Shown piece by piece: positions 19,614 through 30,143 of a stretch of DNA of 64,000 nt. The position numbers and the translations under genes are program-made. Numbering within the stretch: position 1 is the first letter of the stretch; every line of letters starts with the position of its first letter. The notes under the pieces are model-generated. The model was given only the letters and a program-made list of their open reading frames with translations. It was not told where the DNA came from and did not search any database. This stretch comes from Pseudozyma flocculosa PF-1 (Eukaryota; Basidiomycota; Ustilaginomycetes; Ustilaginales; Ustilaginaceae): positions 192,260-256,259 of the forward strand of contig NW_006920880.1 of the NCBI RefSeq assembly GCF_000417875.1. The letters run 5' to 3'.

Positions 19614-20985
19614 TCAGAGGACGTTGCGGATGTCTCGGGCGACCCGCTTGGTGCCCTTGACGACCTGCTGGATGCGGTGGAAGTGGTGCGACGACGACGT
19701 GCGCTTCCTCAGCTTGGTCAGATGGTGGTTGCACGGGCACGTGTGCGGCTTGGCCGCGTCGGCCTCGTCGTCGCCGTTCTTTGCCCGGTCCTCGGATTTG
19801 CCGCCACCCTCGGCCGCCGCCTGCGCCTGCGCCGGCGCCTCGGTCGCTGCTGCCGTTGCCTTGTTCTCCTTGTCCTCGTCCTGCGCTGCGGGTGGAGGGA
19901 GGGAGAGGTGCCAGGTCCTGCAGCCGCGCCTGCACGAGCAGGCCTGGCACCTCTCTACGCCGTCGTCGTCGGTCGAGACGACGCTCGACGCGATCGAGGA
20001 AAACGTGTCGCTCTTCTGCAGGCTGTACGGCGACGAGGGCGAGGCGGACCTGGCAAACGACGAAGACGACGACACGAGCGACACCGACGAGGCACTGCTG
20101 GGACCGTCGGGGATGCGCTGCATGGCCGAGATGAGCGGGTCGTCGGAGAAGGGCGTGCCCTCGGCCGTCAGCTGGCGCGAGACGGTGCTCGAAGTCGAGG
20201 GCGCCGGCGAGGCGGTCCGCAGCGGGTGCAGAGGCCGCGCCCTGGAGACGGAGGGTGAACCGGGCGCCGGAGAAGGTGCAGCGGCGGAGGCGGGCGAGGT
20301 GGCAGGAGCGGCGCCGGTCTCGGGCTCTGCCGTGACGGAGCCGAGGTTGAGCATCTTGGTGGTGAGCACGCTGAGGATCGAGGATCGCTTCGAGGCCGGT
20401 GCATCGGTGCCCTCGGCGGCGTCGGCAGGCTCCTCGGTGGCCGCCGTGGGGGCGGGCTGCTTGATGCGGNNNNNNNNNNNNNNNNNNNNGAGGATCGCTT
20501 CGAGGCCGGTGCATCGGTGCCCTCGGCGGCGTCGGCAGGCTCTCGGTGGCCGCCGGTGGGGCGGGCTGCTTGATGCGGCTTGCCCTGGGCGTCGTGTCGT
20601 CGTTGGCCTTTGACGCCGGGGCGGGCTGGGATGCGCTCGAGTCGCTGCGTTCGGGCACCGGCGGCGCTTCCTTGCCCACGGGCGCTGCACGGCGTGGCAT
20701 GGCAAGGGCAGATAAAGTAGCGAGCGGGGTCAGCTGCCCTGCGTTTCCCCAGTGCGACGCTGCGATGCAGGCCGCGGACTCACCTGGAGGACCGACCATC
20801 ATGTCGTGGGCCTGCTGAACCATTTCCGAGGCCTGGTGGACGAGGTCGGCGGCGCTCTGGACCAGGTCTGTCAGCATGGTGGGGACAAAGGCGGAGAGGT
20901 AGCCTTCTTCGCCAGCGTTGGCGGTCGTGCTGGTCGTCGAGGAGGACGAAGGGGTAGCAGGAAGAGGGGAGGGTGAGGATGCCAT
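19614..20985 (-). CDS. Hypothetical Ser/Ala-rich protein with Cys-rich C-terminus, interrupted by assembly gap
   Basis: Family not recognised. The N-terminus, 'YLSAFVPTMLTDLVQSAADL', is a short amphipathic segment; an intron at 20783-20685 then joins 'MMVGPP' to 'APVGKEAPP'. A long disordered Ser/Pro/Ala region follows. The C-terminal 110 residues are basic with paired Cys/His clusters ('CQACSCRRGC' and 'HTCPCNHH'), suggesting metal binding, and end 'VVKGTKRVARDIRNVL'. The frame is broken at a 20 N gap (20470-20489) whose flanks are near-identical copies. The left copy continues the downstream frame; the right copy has a one-base deletion and shifts it. The real gene is probably intact and shorter by about 110 bp. 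Function unknown. Confidence 0.6.
20470..20489. other. Assembly gap (20 N) with duplicated flanks
   Basis: Twenty N separate 20380-20469 from 20490-20578, which are the same sequence apart from one missing C and one swapped GT/TG position. This is the pattern of two contig ends that overlap but were not merged. Confidence 0.95.
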
Positions 20986-22135
20986 CGTGTACGGTGTGAT
21001 ACGAAGCGAGGGGCGCCTTGGGGAACGAGGGGGAGGCAGAGGCCTGTCACGAAACAGCCAGAAAGGCGAGCCAAAGAGAGTAGTGTCGGGTCAATCCGAC
21101 GCTGGCCGTGGGCGAGGTTCGACAGAGGGGCCCAGCCGGTCGCTGTGGTGGTGATGAAGGCGGTCGTCGTCGTAGCGGGACGGGCCGAAGCGGGGTGAGG
21201 TGCGTTGGCAGGATGATGTTGGTCGCTGTCGATTGTGCTAAATTTGGGCCCCTCGAGGTGCATGGTTAATAGGGGGCCGCCACGTACACAAGCAAGGCGC
21301 ACCGGCGGGCGAATCAGGCTGCAGGCGGGCGTGCCGTCGGTCGCCCTGTACGCGACCGACCATCACCACCCCAGCTAGGTAGCTACGCCAGCGCCGGTTT
21401 GCCCGCCGGCCGTCGAGCTGGGGATCCGGCACATCCGATGAGGGCAACGAGCAGCCAGCCGGTCGGTCGGTCGGTCGTCGTCGTCGGTTGCTCCCGATGG
21501 CAGGCTGGTGTGGGTCGATGGAGCCAGGAAGGCGTACGTACGTGTGTCGAGTGTTGGTCTAGAGGAGGGCCAGGGTCCAGCCTGGCCCCCTTTGCCAGCC
21601 GGCCACGCCACGCGTTGAGCTGGCCAGGCCTCTGCCTGCATGCGGCTCACCGTCATCCCTGCCTGCTGCCTCTAGGCTGGCTCTCGCCTGCACTGCCCCT
21701 TGTGCGATGTCGGCCGAGTGAGGTCAGCTCGGGGGGGCTCGCCTGCCTCCACTTGGCGGTGGCCTTTGCAGCGGGCGTTTCCCCCACGCTCGGCTGGCCG
21801 CCGTTGGTTGGTGCGCCTGGCGAGGCGGGCAGGCCTGTGGGGGCTGGCTCCCAGACGACGACCCTCGTTGCAGCCCACTCGATAGAGGCTAGCTGAGCCC
21901 GGCCTCGTCCCCGCCTCCTTCTTTTCCCTCCTCCTCCTCCTCCTCATCATCATCAACATCGCTGCGACCGGCAGCTACGGCATCGAGCAACGCACACACC
22001 CACCTCTAGTCTGGGCCGCCACACACCTACAAGGGCTTTCGCGCATCCATCCACCTTCTGGCCGCGCGATTCTGGACGCTCGCAGCGAGGATCGCCCGGC
22101 ACACACGCTGCCAGCTTGCCGACCTCGCACGCCCT
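20986..22135. promoter_or_regulatory. Divergent spacer, hypothetical / TMEM184-like
   Basis: 1.15 kb between divergent starts. Contains GGTCGGTCGGTCGG near 21460-21476, several CCTGGCC/GGCCAGGCC words at 21560-21640 and 21830, and a CTC-repeat pyrimidine tract near 21925-21945. No gene is supported. Confidence 0.5.
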
Positions 22136-24802
22136 TTGCTCCCTGCCGCCACGTCACCCGGCGGCCCCTCAAACATGCTGCTGGTGGCCCGCCATGCCGC
22201 CGCCGCCGCCGCCGATGCACTCCTGATGTGCGGCTCAAAGCAGCAGCAGCAGCAGCCTCCCGAGGGCGGGGGCTCGGGCCGATCCCTGCCAAACGCCCTC
22301 CTCATCGTCTCGACCCTCTCGGCCCTCTTTGCCACCCTGTTCAGCTTCTACCTCATCTGGAAGCAGCTCAAAAACTACCGCAAACCCACCCTCCAGCGCT
22401 ACGTCGTCCGCCTCCTCGTCATGGTGCCCATCTACTCGATCGCGTCCATCATCTCGCTCTACTCGCTCAACCTCGCCGACGTCATCGACCTCATCCGCGA
22501 CCTCTACGAGGCCTTCGTCATCTACTGCTTCTTCAACCTCCTCATCGAGTACCTCGGCGGCGAGCGGTCCACCATCATCCTCCTCCACGGCAGGCGCCCC
22601 CAGGACCACATCTTCCCCATCAACCTCTTTCTCCACCCCATGGACGCCAGCGACCCCTACACCTTCCTCGCCCTCAAGCGCGGTGTGCTCCAGTACGTGC
22701 AGATCAAGCCCATCCTCGCCATCCTCACCGTCCTGCTCAAGTCAATCGGCAAGTACGGCGACGGAAAGATCTCGCCGTCCAACGGCTACACCTGGATCTC
22801 GTTCACCTACAACGTCTCCGTCTTCCTCTCCCTCTACTGCCTCGGCATGTTCTGGAAGTGCCTCAATGCCGACCTCGCCCCCTTCCGCGTCACCTCCAAG
22901 TTCCTCTGCGTCAAGGGTATCATCTTCTTTTCCTTCTGGCAGGGGCTCGGCATCTCGATCCTCGTTGCCGCCGGCCTGATCCGCAAGATTGGGCCAGTGG
23001 CCGACCCCGAGTACATTTCGCTGGCCGTTCAGGATTTTATGATCTGCCTCGAGATGCCCATCTTCGCCCTCGGACACGCCTACGCCTTTTCGCACAAGGA
23101 CTACGTCGATCCCTTCGCCCACTATGCCGCCAGGCTGCCCGTCTACTACGCGCTGCGCGACTGCATCGGGCTCTACGACGTCTTCAGCGACAGCCTCACC
23201 ACCGTCCGCGGCACCGGCTACGGCTACCAGACCTTTGAACCAAGCGAGGGCGTCGTGCACCAGAGCCTGGCGCGCGAGAGGCGCAGCAAGGCCGGCCTGC
23301 GCTATACCCAGGGCGGCAAGGCAAAGTACTGGCTGCCACAGCGCGGCACAGGCGACCCGCGCGACGCCGCCAAGGGTGCACGCCACCAGGGCCCGCTCTC
23401 GACGGTGCGCAAGTACCTCGACCAGAAGCGCATGGAGCGCAAGGGCTTTGCGCCCCTCAGCCCCGACGAGGCGGCCGACGTTATTCACGACAACCCGGAT
23501 GCGCCGCCGGACCACTCGGACGATGAATCCTCGTCCCTGCTCCGCCGTCCGCGCGACATGGCCCACTCGGCGCTGCAGAGGGCCGAAGAGGGCCTGCACT
23601 TTTTCTCGGAACGTCGTCCCGACGGCGACGACGACGTCGAGTCGCTGTCGTTTGACTCGCCCTCGTCGGATGAGGAGGAGCTGTACCAGAGGAGCCGCAA
23701 CCTCGACCACGGCGATTACGCCTACCCGAACGTCGATGTGGCCAGGGAGGCGAGCCGGAGGAGTCGGTGGAGGGACGACGATGACATCGTCCATCGCCGG
23801 CGGAAGCGGGCGAGTGGTGACGAGGGGGGCGGCAAGGGCAAGAGCAGAGAGGGCAGCGAGGCCAGCGGAAGCGGCAAGCGGAAGCAGGGCGCAAGGAAGG
23901 ACTCCGCGGACGGAGACGAGGGCCTCGAGCAGCGCGGCAAGAAGAAGGCGAAGAGCCCGTGGCTGGCGTGGGAAGCCGAAGAGAACAGCAAGGCTGCCGC
24001 CGATGCCACGGCCGATCGAGGCCAGGATGGGCCGAATACCGAGGCGTCTGCAGGAGAGGCGGCGGAGCCGTCGACCTCGACCTCAAAGTCCTCGTCAGCA
24101 TCACCGTCCTCGAGCGGCAAGTCGGATGCCGACGAGACCAAGCGCGATCCATATGGAGCCGTCGATCTGGTGGTCGAAGACTTCAAGGCGGAAGAGCGCG
24201 AGCGGCTCCTCGAGCGACGACGTGGCGACCCTGCGTTGCGGGCAGGACGCAATGCGCGAGTCTTTAAGAAGCAGTACGAGGAGCACAACGGCGCGTCCTC
24301 TTCCGCCAGCGCCTCGTCTCCCTCCGCCGCGACACACTCTTCGCAGCGACCATCGGGCCCGGGTCGGCGAGAGAGCGACGGGTCGCGGTCGGAGCGCTAC
24401 GCCAAGGACGAGAAGCGGATGGTCGATGCAGCGCTGGAGCGGCTGGACCGGGTGCAGGAAGGACACGCCAACCCGGAGCAGGCAGGGGCCGAGCGGGGCC
24501 AGGAAGAGACGATGGTCGAGCAGAGCCAGACGGCCTCGGTCGATCCGGGCCTCGAGGCCGATACGCCCATTGCGAGGACGATGGAGCCCAAGGCCCGGAC
24601 GGCGTTTCGCAAAGGCGCCCTGCCAGGGAGCATGCGCAGCGTCACACGGCGCGGCAGCGACGAAGAGGGAGACGCAGAAGAGGAGGAAGAGCAGAGCAAG
24701 GAGCAGGAGCGGAAGCAGATCACCGCCGACCGACGTGGCGAGCCGATGCGCCATCACGGCGGCGGCAGCGATCACGATGACGGGGTCAACCCGTGGGCCT
24801 GA
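22136..24802 (+). CDS. TMEM184 / Ost-alpha family multispanning membrane protein (Hfl1-like)
   Basis: Seven-pass protein of the organic solute transporter alpha (DUF300/TMEM184) family. The fungal member Hfl1 is a vacuolar membrane protein that recruits Atg8; that role is by homology only. Intronless, 888 residues from the first ATG, or 875 from the ATG at 22175. Membrane segments start at 'NALLIVSTLSALFATLFSFY', then 'VVRLLVMVPIYSIASIISLY'. Family hallmarks are 'YEAFVIYCFFNLLIEYLGGE', 'FLALKRGVLQYVQIKPILAI' and 'KFLCVKGIIFFSFWQGLGI'. After about residue 340 the tail is a long, charged, Ser/Asp/Glu-rich disordered region of roughly 500 residues, where an Atg8-binding segment would be expected; I cannot name it by eye. 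Confidence 0.85.
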   Translation: MLPAATSPGGPSNMLLVARHAAAAAADALLMCGSKQQQQQPPEGGGSGRSLPNALLIVSTLSALFATLFSFYLIWKQLKNYRKPTLQRYVVRLLVMVPIYSIASIISLYSLNLADVIDLIRDLYEAFVIYCFFNLLIEYLGGERSTIILLHGRRPQDHIFPINLFLHPMDASDPYTFLALKRGVLQYVQIKPILAILTVLLKSIGKYGDGKISPSNGYTWISFTYNVSVFLSLYCLGMFWKCLNADLAPFRVTSKFLCVKGIIFFSFWQGLGISILVAAGLIRKIGPVADPEYISLAVQDFMICLEMPIFALGHAYAFSHKDYVDPFAHYAARLPVYYALRDCIGLYDVFSDSLTTVRGTGYGYQTFEPSEGVVHQSLARERRSKAGLRYTQGGKAKYWLPQRGTGDPRDAAKGARHQGPLSTVRKYLDQKRMERKGFAPLSPDEAADVIHDNPDAPPDHSDDESSSLLRRPRDMAHSALQRAEEGLHFFSERRPDGDDDVESLSFDSPSSDEEELYQRSRNLDHGDYAYPNVDVAREASRRSRWRDDDDIVHRRRKRASGDEGGGKGKSREGSEASGSGKRKQGARKDSADGDEGLEQRGKKKAKSPWLAWEAEENSKAAADATADRGQDGPNTEASAGEAAEPSTSTSKSSSASPSSSGKSDADETKRDPYGAVDLVVEDFKAEERERLLERRRGDPALRAGRNARVFKKQYEEHNGASSSASASSPSAATHSSQRPSGPGRRESDGSRSERYAKDEKRMVDAALERLDRVQEGHANPEQAGAERGQEETMVEQSQTASVDPGLEADTPIARTMEPKARTAFRKGALPGSMRSVTRRGSDEEGDAEEEEEQSKEQERKQITADRRGEPMRHHGGGSDHDDGVNPWA

Positions 24803-25108
24803 TCGCAGGTACCACGGGCACCGTGCACGGCGGCCCCCTTTCAATGGCAAACCTGCCTTTCCCCTGCGGTCGAATCGCGAGCAACAATACCCGCGACAGC
24901 ACATTCAGCACGCCCGTCAGGACGCTTTGATGGGAGTCGCAGCAGTTCCTTTGCTGCCAGGTCGATATCGCATCGTGGCGTCTGGCTCACACGACCACAG
25001 CCACGACGGGGAGAGGAACAGATTTTGGGTGTGAGGGGGGGTGGCAAGCGTAGGGAGAGTGAAGGACGAGAGCGGGAGGGGGCAGACGGATGGCGAGCGC
25101 GCACGCCT
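24803..25108. other. Convergent spacer, TMEM184-like / eIF1A
   Basis: About 300 bp between two convergent stop codons, presumably both 3' UTRs. Nothing else is seen. Confidence 0.5.
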
Positions 25109-25870
25109 CTAGAGGTCGTCGAGGTCCTCGTCGTCGTCGTCGCTGGCCTCCTCGAACTCGACGTCTCCGCCCTCCTCTTCGCCAAAGGTCTCGGTCTCGT
25201 TGATCTTGGCCGTCTCGGGCAGCTCTCCGTACTGCTTGAGCGATCTCGCCTCGTCGGCCGTGTACTTCTGGATGACGTCGGCCTTGTCGTCCTGGAAGTC
25301 GCGCAGCGAGATGAGGATAATGTCGCCCTGGTTGATCCACACCTTCTTGCGCAGCTTGCCGCGGATATGCGCCAGCCGCTTCTCGCCGTCGAAACATTGC
25401 GCCTCGAGCCGGCCGTTGCCCAGCATCTTGAGCACCTGCGCGTACTCTGCGGGCGTTGCGGCGGGGCAAGGGGCGAGAGCGGGTGGTGCGCGGAGGATCC
25501 AGAGAGGTGAGAGAGGGGGGAAAAGGTGAGTAACGGCCGTTCGATGCACGACGTTGCCGAGCGCCACAATGAGGGCTTCATGGATCGACACATACCCTGG
25601 CCCTCCTCCTTGAAGACGAGCTCTCGCTTCTCGCCCTCGGTGTCGTTCTTTCCTCGCCTGCGGTTCTTGCCGCCCTTTCCGCTGTTCTGTGGAGGTGTAC
25701 GGTGCGCAGCAATGATTGTGAGGAGCGCGGCGGGGACAGGATCGACGGCAAAGGCAGCAAATGGAGCGAATGCGAAAGAGAATGTTAGCTCGAGACGCTC
25801 AAAGGGTCGGTGTGGCGAGCGCAGCGGGTGGCGGCAAAGTGCAAGACCACTGCAAACGCACCTTCGGCAT
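25109..25870 (-). CDS. TIF11: Translation initiation factor eIF1A
   Basis: Binds the 40S A site and promotes scanning and start-codon selection. Exons 25870-25862, 25686-25596 and 25446-25109 give 145 residues (yeast 153). The first exon is only nine bases, encoding Met-Pro-Lys; the second encodes the Lys/Arg-rich tail '[20 protein letters not shown]'; the third joins as '[20 protein letters not shown]', which is the family signature. The OB fold follows ('[20 protein letters not shown]'), and the acidic C-terminal tail ('[10 protein letters not shown]') is complete. The 9 nt exon is required because eIF1A begins Met-Pro-Lys-Asn in most eukaryotes and no in-frame ATG precedes the Lys-rich tail in exon 2. 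Confidence 0.93.
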
Positions 25871-26778
25871 GGTGTGCTAGGTGCTTGCTAGGTTGTGCCG
25901 GTTAAGCTTTAGATACGTCGGGCGTTGTTCGGTGTCCTAAGCGCGGTTGAGGACAGTCCAGCTGATGCGATGAAGGTAGTGGCGGTGCTGGACAGAGTGG
26001 TGGTGGTGGTGGCGAGCATCCGATGACGATCAAGCAAAAGTGATGTGGGGGCCACCGACCAACCAGGGCCCGGATGCGAGAGCGAGCCAGCGGCAGGGAG
26101 CCTCTGAAAAGGACGCAGAAGGTGCGTCAGGCAGGGCGCCCAAGTTAAATCGGCAGCGGCTCTCCGGTGAAATTCAAACCGCTCCAAGGGCTCAAGGCTG
26201 GGACTGAGCTCCTGCTGGTTGCTCGAATTCCGCGGGCCCGACTGGCTCAGCACGCCCCAATTCAAAGTCGTGCCTAGCCCGACGCAACCACAATAGCCCG
26301 CTGCGTCAAAATTTTCAAAAAGAGAGGGTCAAGCCAGACGTCGACCGACGCCGGCGCCTCTTCCAACCGCACGAGAGGCAGCGATTCTCAGCTCGACGAT
26401 CACGGCCGCTGCGAGGGAGCCGTCCTTTGACCCAGCCCAGCCAGGCGAGCCCGACCCGGTCAGGCCAGCACAGGCGAGCACAGGCCAGCCTTGGTCTTTT
26501 GGCCGCCGCGTGCCACGAAGCCAACCCCAGGCCCGACTTGACAGCCCTCCTCCGCTCGCAAGCGCAGCCCTCCGCCCGTCCCCTCTTTCCACCTTCTCCA
26601 CCTCTCGGTCAACCCTCTTCGACAAAGCTCCTTCCACCCCTCTCTCCGCCTGGCTGGCCCATCGCTCGAGTCGATTCATCCCGCCGCCTCTGTCTTGTCG
26701 CATCGCACATCTTGATCGCATCATCACCTCTGCACGACCACGGACACAGCCTCGCCTTTCCGCCTTTCCGAGACCGCC
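25871..26778. promoter_or_regulatory. Divergent spacer, eIF1A / YIF1
   Basis: 908 bp between divergent starts, holding both promoters. Near 26425-26490 there is a block of GCCCAGCCAGGC and AGGCCAGCAC-type words; a CT-rich tract runs to the YIF1 start. No gene is supported. Confidence 0.5.
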
Positions 26779-28379
26779 ATGTACCAGTCCGGCTACCCTA
26801 GCCGCTCTCCGCCGCCACTCCAGCATCCCATCCCCACGCACCCGCCCTTCCAGGTGCCAGATCCGCCGGTCTCTCCCAATCCGGGCCCGCGCAACTTGAC
26901 CTCGTCCTCGACCGCCGATAGCACCGTCGCCGACCCCAACCTCTCGTCGGCACGCTCCCGCGCCGGCGCCGGCTCCTCGTCCTACGTCCAGGGCGGATAC
27001 CAGCGCTTCAGCAGCCCGCCCATCCAGCAACAGGGCATCCACGCCAATGCGTATGCTCCCAGCTTCGGCCAGGGCGCCGCCGCCTACAGCGTGCCCCAGC
27101 CAGGGCAAAACTTCTACGCCGGCCAGCAGCAGGGCCTCGGCGGCCAGATGGGGGGCGCGCCGGGGTCCGCGGGTGCGGGGGCGCAGCAAGGGTGGGGAGC
27201 GTTCCCAGGCATCGGAGGCGGAGGATCGGGCATGATGAACGACGCCACGGCGCAGATGGGCGTCCAGTTTGGCCAGCACATGGCACAGGTCGGTGGCGAG
27301 TACGTGCAGAAGAACGTGAGTTACTCTCGACCGACCTCCGCTCACCATGTCATGCGCTGTGGCCGCTGTCCGGCGACTTGATATTGACGCTCTACTCGCC
27401 TGCTCGCTCGGACACTTGCGCACAGTTCAATGCGCTGCTTCCGCTGCCACTCTTGAAGCACTACTTCAACGTCTCCAACTCCTACGTCCTGCACAAGCTC
27501 CGCATCGTCCTCTTTCCCTGGCGGCATAAGCCGTGGTCGCGCGCCCACAGGCAGTCGAACAACGGCGGCGGCGCCTATGCCGGCATGGGCGGGGCCAGCC
27601 ACGAGGCTGGCACGGGCAGCAAGGCGGCCGACGGCTACCTTCCGCCGCGCGACGACGTCAACAGCCCGGATCTCTACATTCCCGGTGGGTCTACCTTGTG
27701 GCGTCGGGGCGTTTCAACTGCTTGCCCTGCCGTGTTCTGACAACCTGGCTGCCCTCCCGTCTGCCCCTCAGTCATGGCCTTTGTCACCTACATCCTCCTG
27801 ACTTCGATGATCTACGGCCTCGAGTCCCGCTTCCACCCGGAGATTCTCGGCCTGACGGCATCGCGAGCACTGGCCATCATCCTCGTCGAGCTGGCAGCCA
27901 TCAAGCTCGGCACGTACCTCCTCAACATCCAGGGCGATCATACGTTCGTCGACCTGCTGGCCTATTCGGGCTACAAGTTTGTCGGCACCCTCGTCACCCT
28001 CTTCTTTGGCCTGATCAACGTGCGCGGCTGGATCTACTGGAGCATCTTCCTCTACTGTTTCGCCGCCAACGCCTTTTTCCTGGTGAGCTCCCGTTTCCGT
28101 TGGCGAGGCGCTGCGCTGTGCGGCGAGACGGCGTATTTCCACCATTGCCACTTTGCTGACCCACACCCTCGCCCCGTCGCCCCTCTTCCCGCATTCTTGG
28201 GCTGCGCACTGTCCATGCAGCTCCGCTCGCTCCGGTACGTGGTCCTGCCGGATCCATCCAACCCGAGCAGCGTCACGATCACGCACGCGCAGCGATCGAG
28301 GCGCATCCAGTTCCTCTTTTCCATCGCCGTCGCCCAGATTGTGCTGGGCTGGCTGCTCATCGTCGGCATTTTCCACTAG
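26779..28379 (+). CDS. YIF1: Yif1 family ER-Golgi membrane protein
   Basis: Partner of Yip1 and Ypt GTPases in COPII vesicle traffic, found in ER/Golgi membranes. Exons 26779-27315, 27426-27684, 27772-28082 and 28221-28379 give 421 residues. A Pro/Gly/Gln-rich cytosolic N-terminus (about 150 residues) precedes the conserved 'NDATAQMGVQFGQHMAQVG', then 'LKHYFNVSNSYVLHKLRIVL', which is diagnostic. Membrane segments follow: 'VMAFVTYILLTSMIYGLES', 'ALAIILVELAAIKLGTYLL', 'YSGYKFVGTLVTLFFGLI', 'IYWSIFLYCFAANAFFL', and the C-terminal 'IAVAQIVLGWLLIVGIFH'. All four exons keep frame with standard GTGAG or GTGGG donors. Confidence 0.92.
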
Positions 28380-28866
28380 GCCTAGGCCCCGCGAGGAGGC
28401 CGGATGAGCAGCGCATGGCGACAAATTGGAGGTTTTGCCTCGCGAGGCGGTCGGGTTGCGGAAGGTAGAAGAGGCGAGGCGAGGCGGCGGCATGACCGGA
28501 GACCGGAACGGCAAAAGCACACAGGCATGTCCCGTACCTCGACCCGCACAACGGCGGTCGGCCAGCGGGGGGTTTTGGCCCTTCCGCCATGCCCACCGTT
28601 CGAAGTTGGCATACAGCAACCAGCAGCATCACCTTGTTCTCGGCCTTCCACGATGGCAGTCTGGCAGCGCCGCTCGCTCGAGCTGGCTTGGCAGGCAAGC
28701 GAGGCGGCGTGCAGGCCGACTTCAAGTCGAGGCGAGAGGTCACGATTCAAGGTCTGGGCATTTCGAATCCTTGGCGAGTCAGAGGCAGGCGATTCTAGGA
28801 CGGAGCCAGAAGCTGACTGCAGCGGGTCCGGATAGATCGCGGCGAAGAAGCTGGCTGCGCGATGAT
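28380..28866. other. Convergent spacer, YIF1 / QCR7
   Basis: 487 bp between convergent stop codons. Short frames occur on both strands but none is convincing. It presumably contains both 3' ends. Confidence 0.45.
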
Positions 28867-29720
28867 CTAGTGGCCCTTCTTGACGCCGATGGTGTCCCAG
28901 GCAACGCGCTCGTCCTCCTCGTTGGCGATCTCCTGGACGTAGGGGGTGAGGTAGCGCTTGTCCTGCGGTGGCGGGAGGGGCGTGGCGTGAGAGGAGAAGA
29001 AGCAGCGACGAAGCGAGAGGGGTGAGTGTGTGCAGACCAAGGCGATGTCATGCGATGAGTGGAGATCGACGTACCTGGGAGGCGGGGGTCCACTGCTCCT
29101 TGGGCAGCTCGCGGTGGAGGACGCTGAGCTGGGTGGCCTGGCGGAGGCGGTAGGCGCGGTCGTAGGCCTCACGCTCCGGCAGACGCTTGATGGCCTGCGA
29201 GGATGGGGGGACAGGTTCGTGTGGGGGTGGGCAGAGAGACGATCCGTCAGCGCATGCACTGGCGTGGGCCGGGGTCCAGAGCGAGCACGGGCCGCGGGTG
29301 CGCGACCGTGTGCGGGACGAGCACTTCGAAGCGCACCTTCTGGACACGGGGCGACTCCTCGATGATGAGGTCGTCGTATCGGAGGCCGTGCTGCCTGTGA
29401 CCGGCGGCCTGGGCGTAGGCGTTGGCCACGGGCTTGATCATGCGCAGCAGAGCCGGCGAGTTCTGGATGTACTTGGCGAGCGAGAGGCCGGAGAGTGCCT
29501 GTGTGTGGGTGGGGCGGAAGAAGCGGCAGCGTCAGGCGCAGATGGGTTTGAAAGGGGAGAAGGGGATGGGATATCAGCATAGGTTCGCTAGCTGGTTGCT
29601 TGCAAGGGGTGATAGTCGGTCGGTCGGTGGGTCGGCTGGTGGGCGAGAGGTGGCCGAGGGTGCGGTTTCGGTCGAGGTGGCGGCATGGCGAGTGAACGCA
29701 GCGATACATACGAGAACCAT
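28867..29720 (-). CDS. QCR7: Cytochrome bc1 complex subunit 7
   Basis: Matrix-facing 14 kDa subunit of respiratory complex III, needed for its assembly with cytochrome b. Exons 29720-29712, 29498-29337, 29194-29075 and 28962-28867 give 128 residues (yeast 127). The first exon is nine bases (Met-Val-Leu). Seen: 'SGLSLAKYIQNSPALLRMIK', 'GHRQHGLRYDDLIIEE', 'KRLPEREAYDRAYRLRQATQ', 'LPKEQWTPASQDKRYLTPYV'. These match the family along its full length. It lacks a cleavable presequence, as is normal for Qcr7. It diverges from UGO1, another mitochondrial gene, about 0.8 kb away. Confidence 0.92.
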
Positions 29721-30103
29721 GATGGGCGACGTGTGATGTAGGGGTGGAGGGGTGGTGGTGATGGTGATGTCGATGGCGATGGCGGTGATCCAGGTTGCCG
29801 GGGTTGGGTTGGTGGTGGCGATGGCGCTCCGAAGAATTCGCACCCGGCCAGCCCGCGGGCGGCAGCAGGCCTGGCCTGTCTTGGCCTGGCCTGGGCAGGC
29901 GTAACAACGAGAGCGGCGGGCCAGCCAACAACTTCGGAAGCGGTGGCCACCCGCCCGCCCTCGCCCTGAAATTGAAACCGCGCGCAAGAGGCAGGATTTG
30001 TAATCCCGCCAGAATACAACCACCAAGCTTGCCAGCCCGCTCTGACCCGATGGCCTGGGGGGCCAGGAGGGATCACATAAGCATGACCGAGCAAGTCGCT
30101 CCA

Positions 30104-30143
<40 letters not shown>

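Noticed and set aside
20380..20578. A biological tandem duplication
   Set aside because: The copies flank a run of N and differ only by errors typical of low-quality contig ends, and one copy breaks a reading frame; an assembly artefact is simpler.
22742..23794. A 350-codon open frame antisense to the TMEM184-like gene
   Set aside because: Low-complexity Val/Gly/Ala content opposite conserved membrane helices; a shadow frame.
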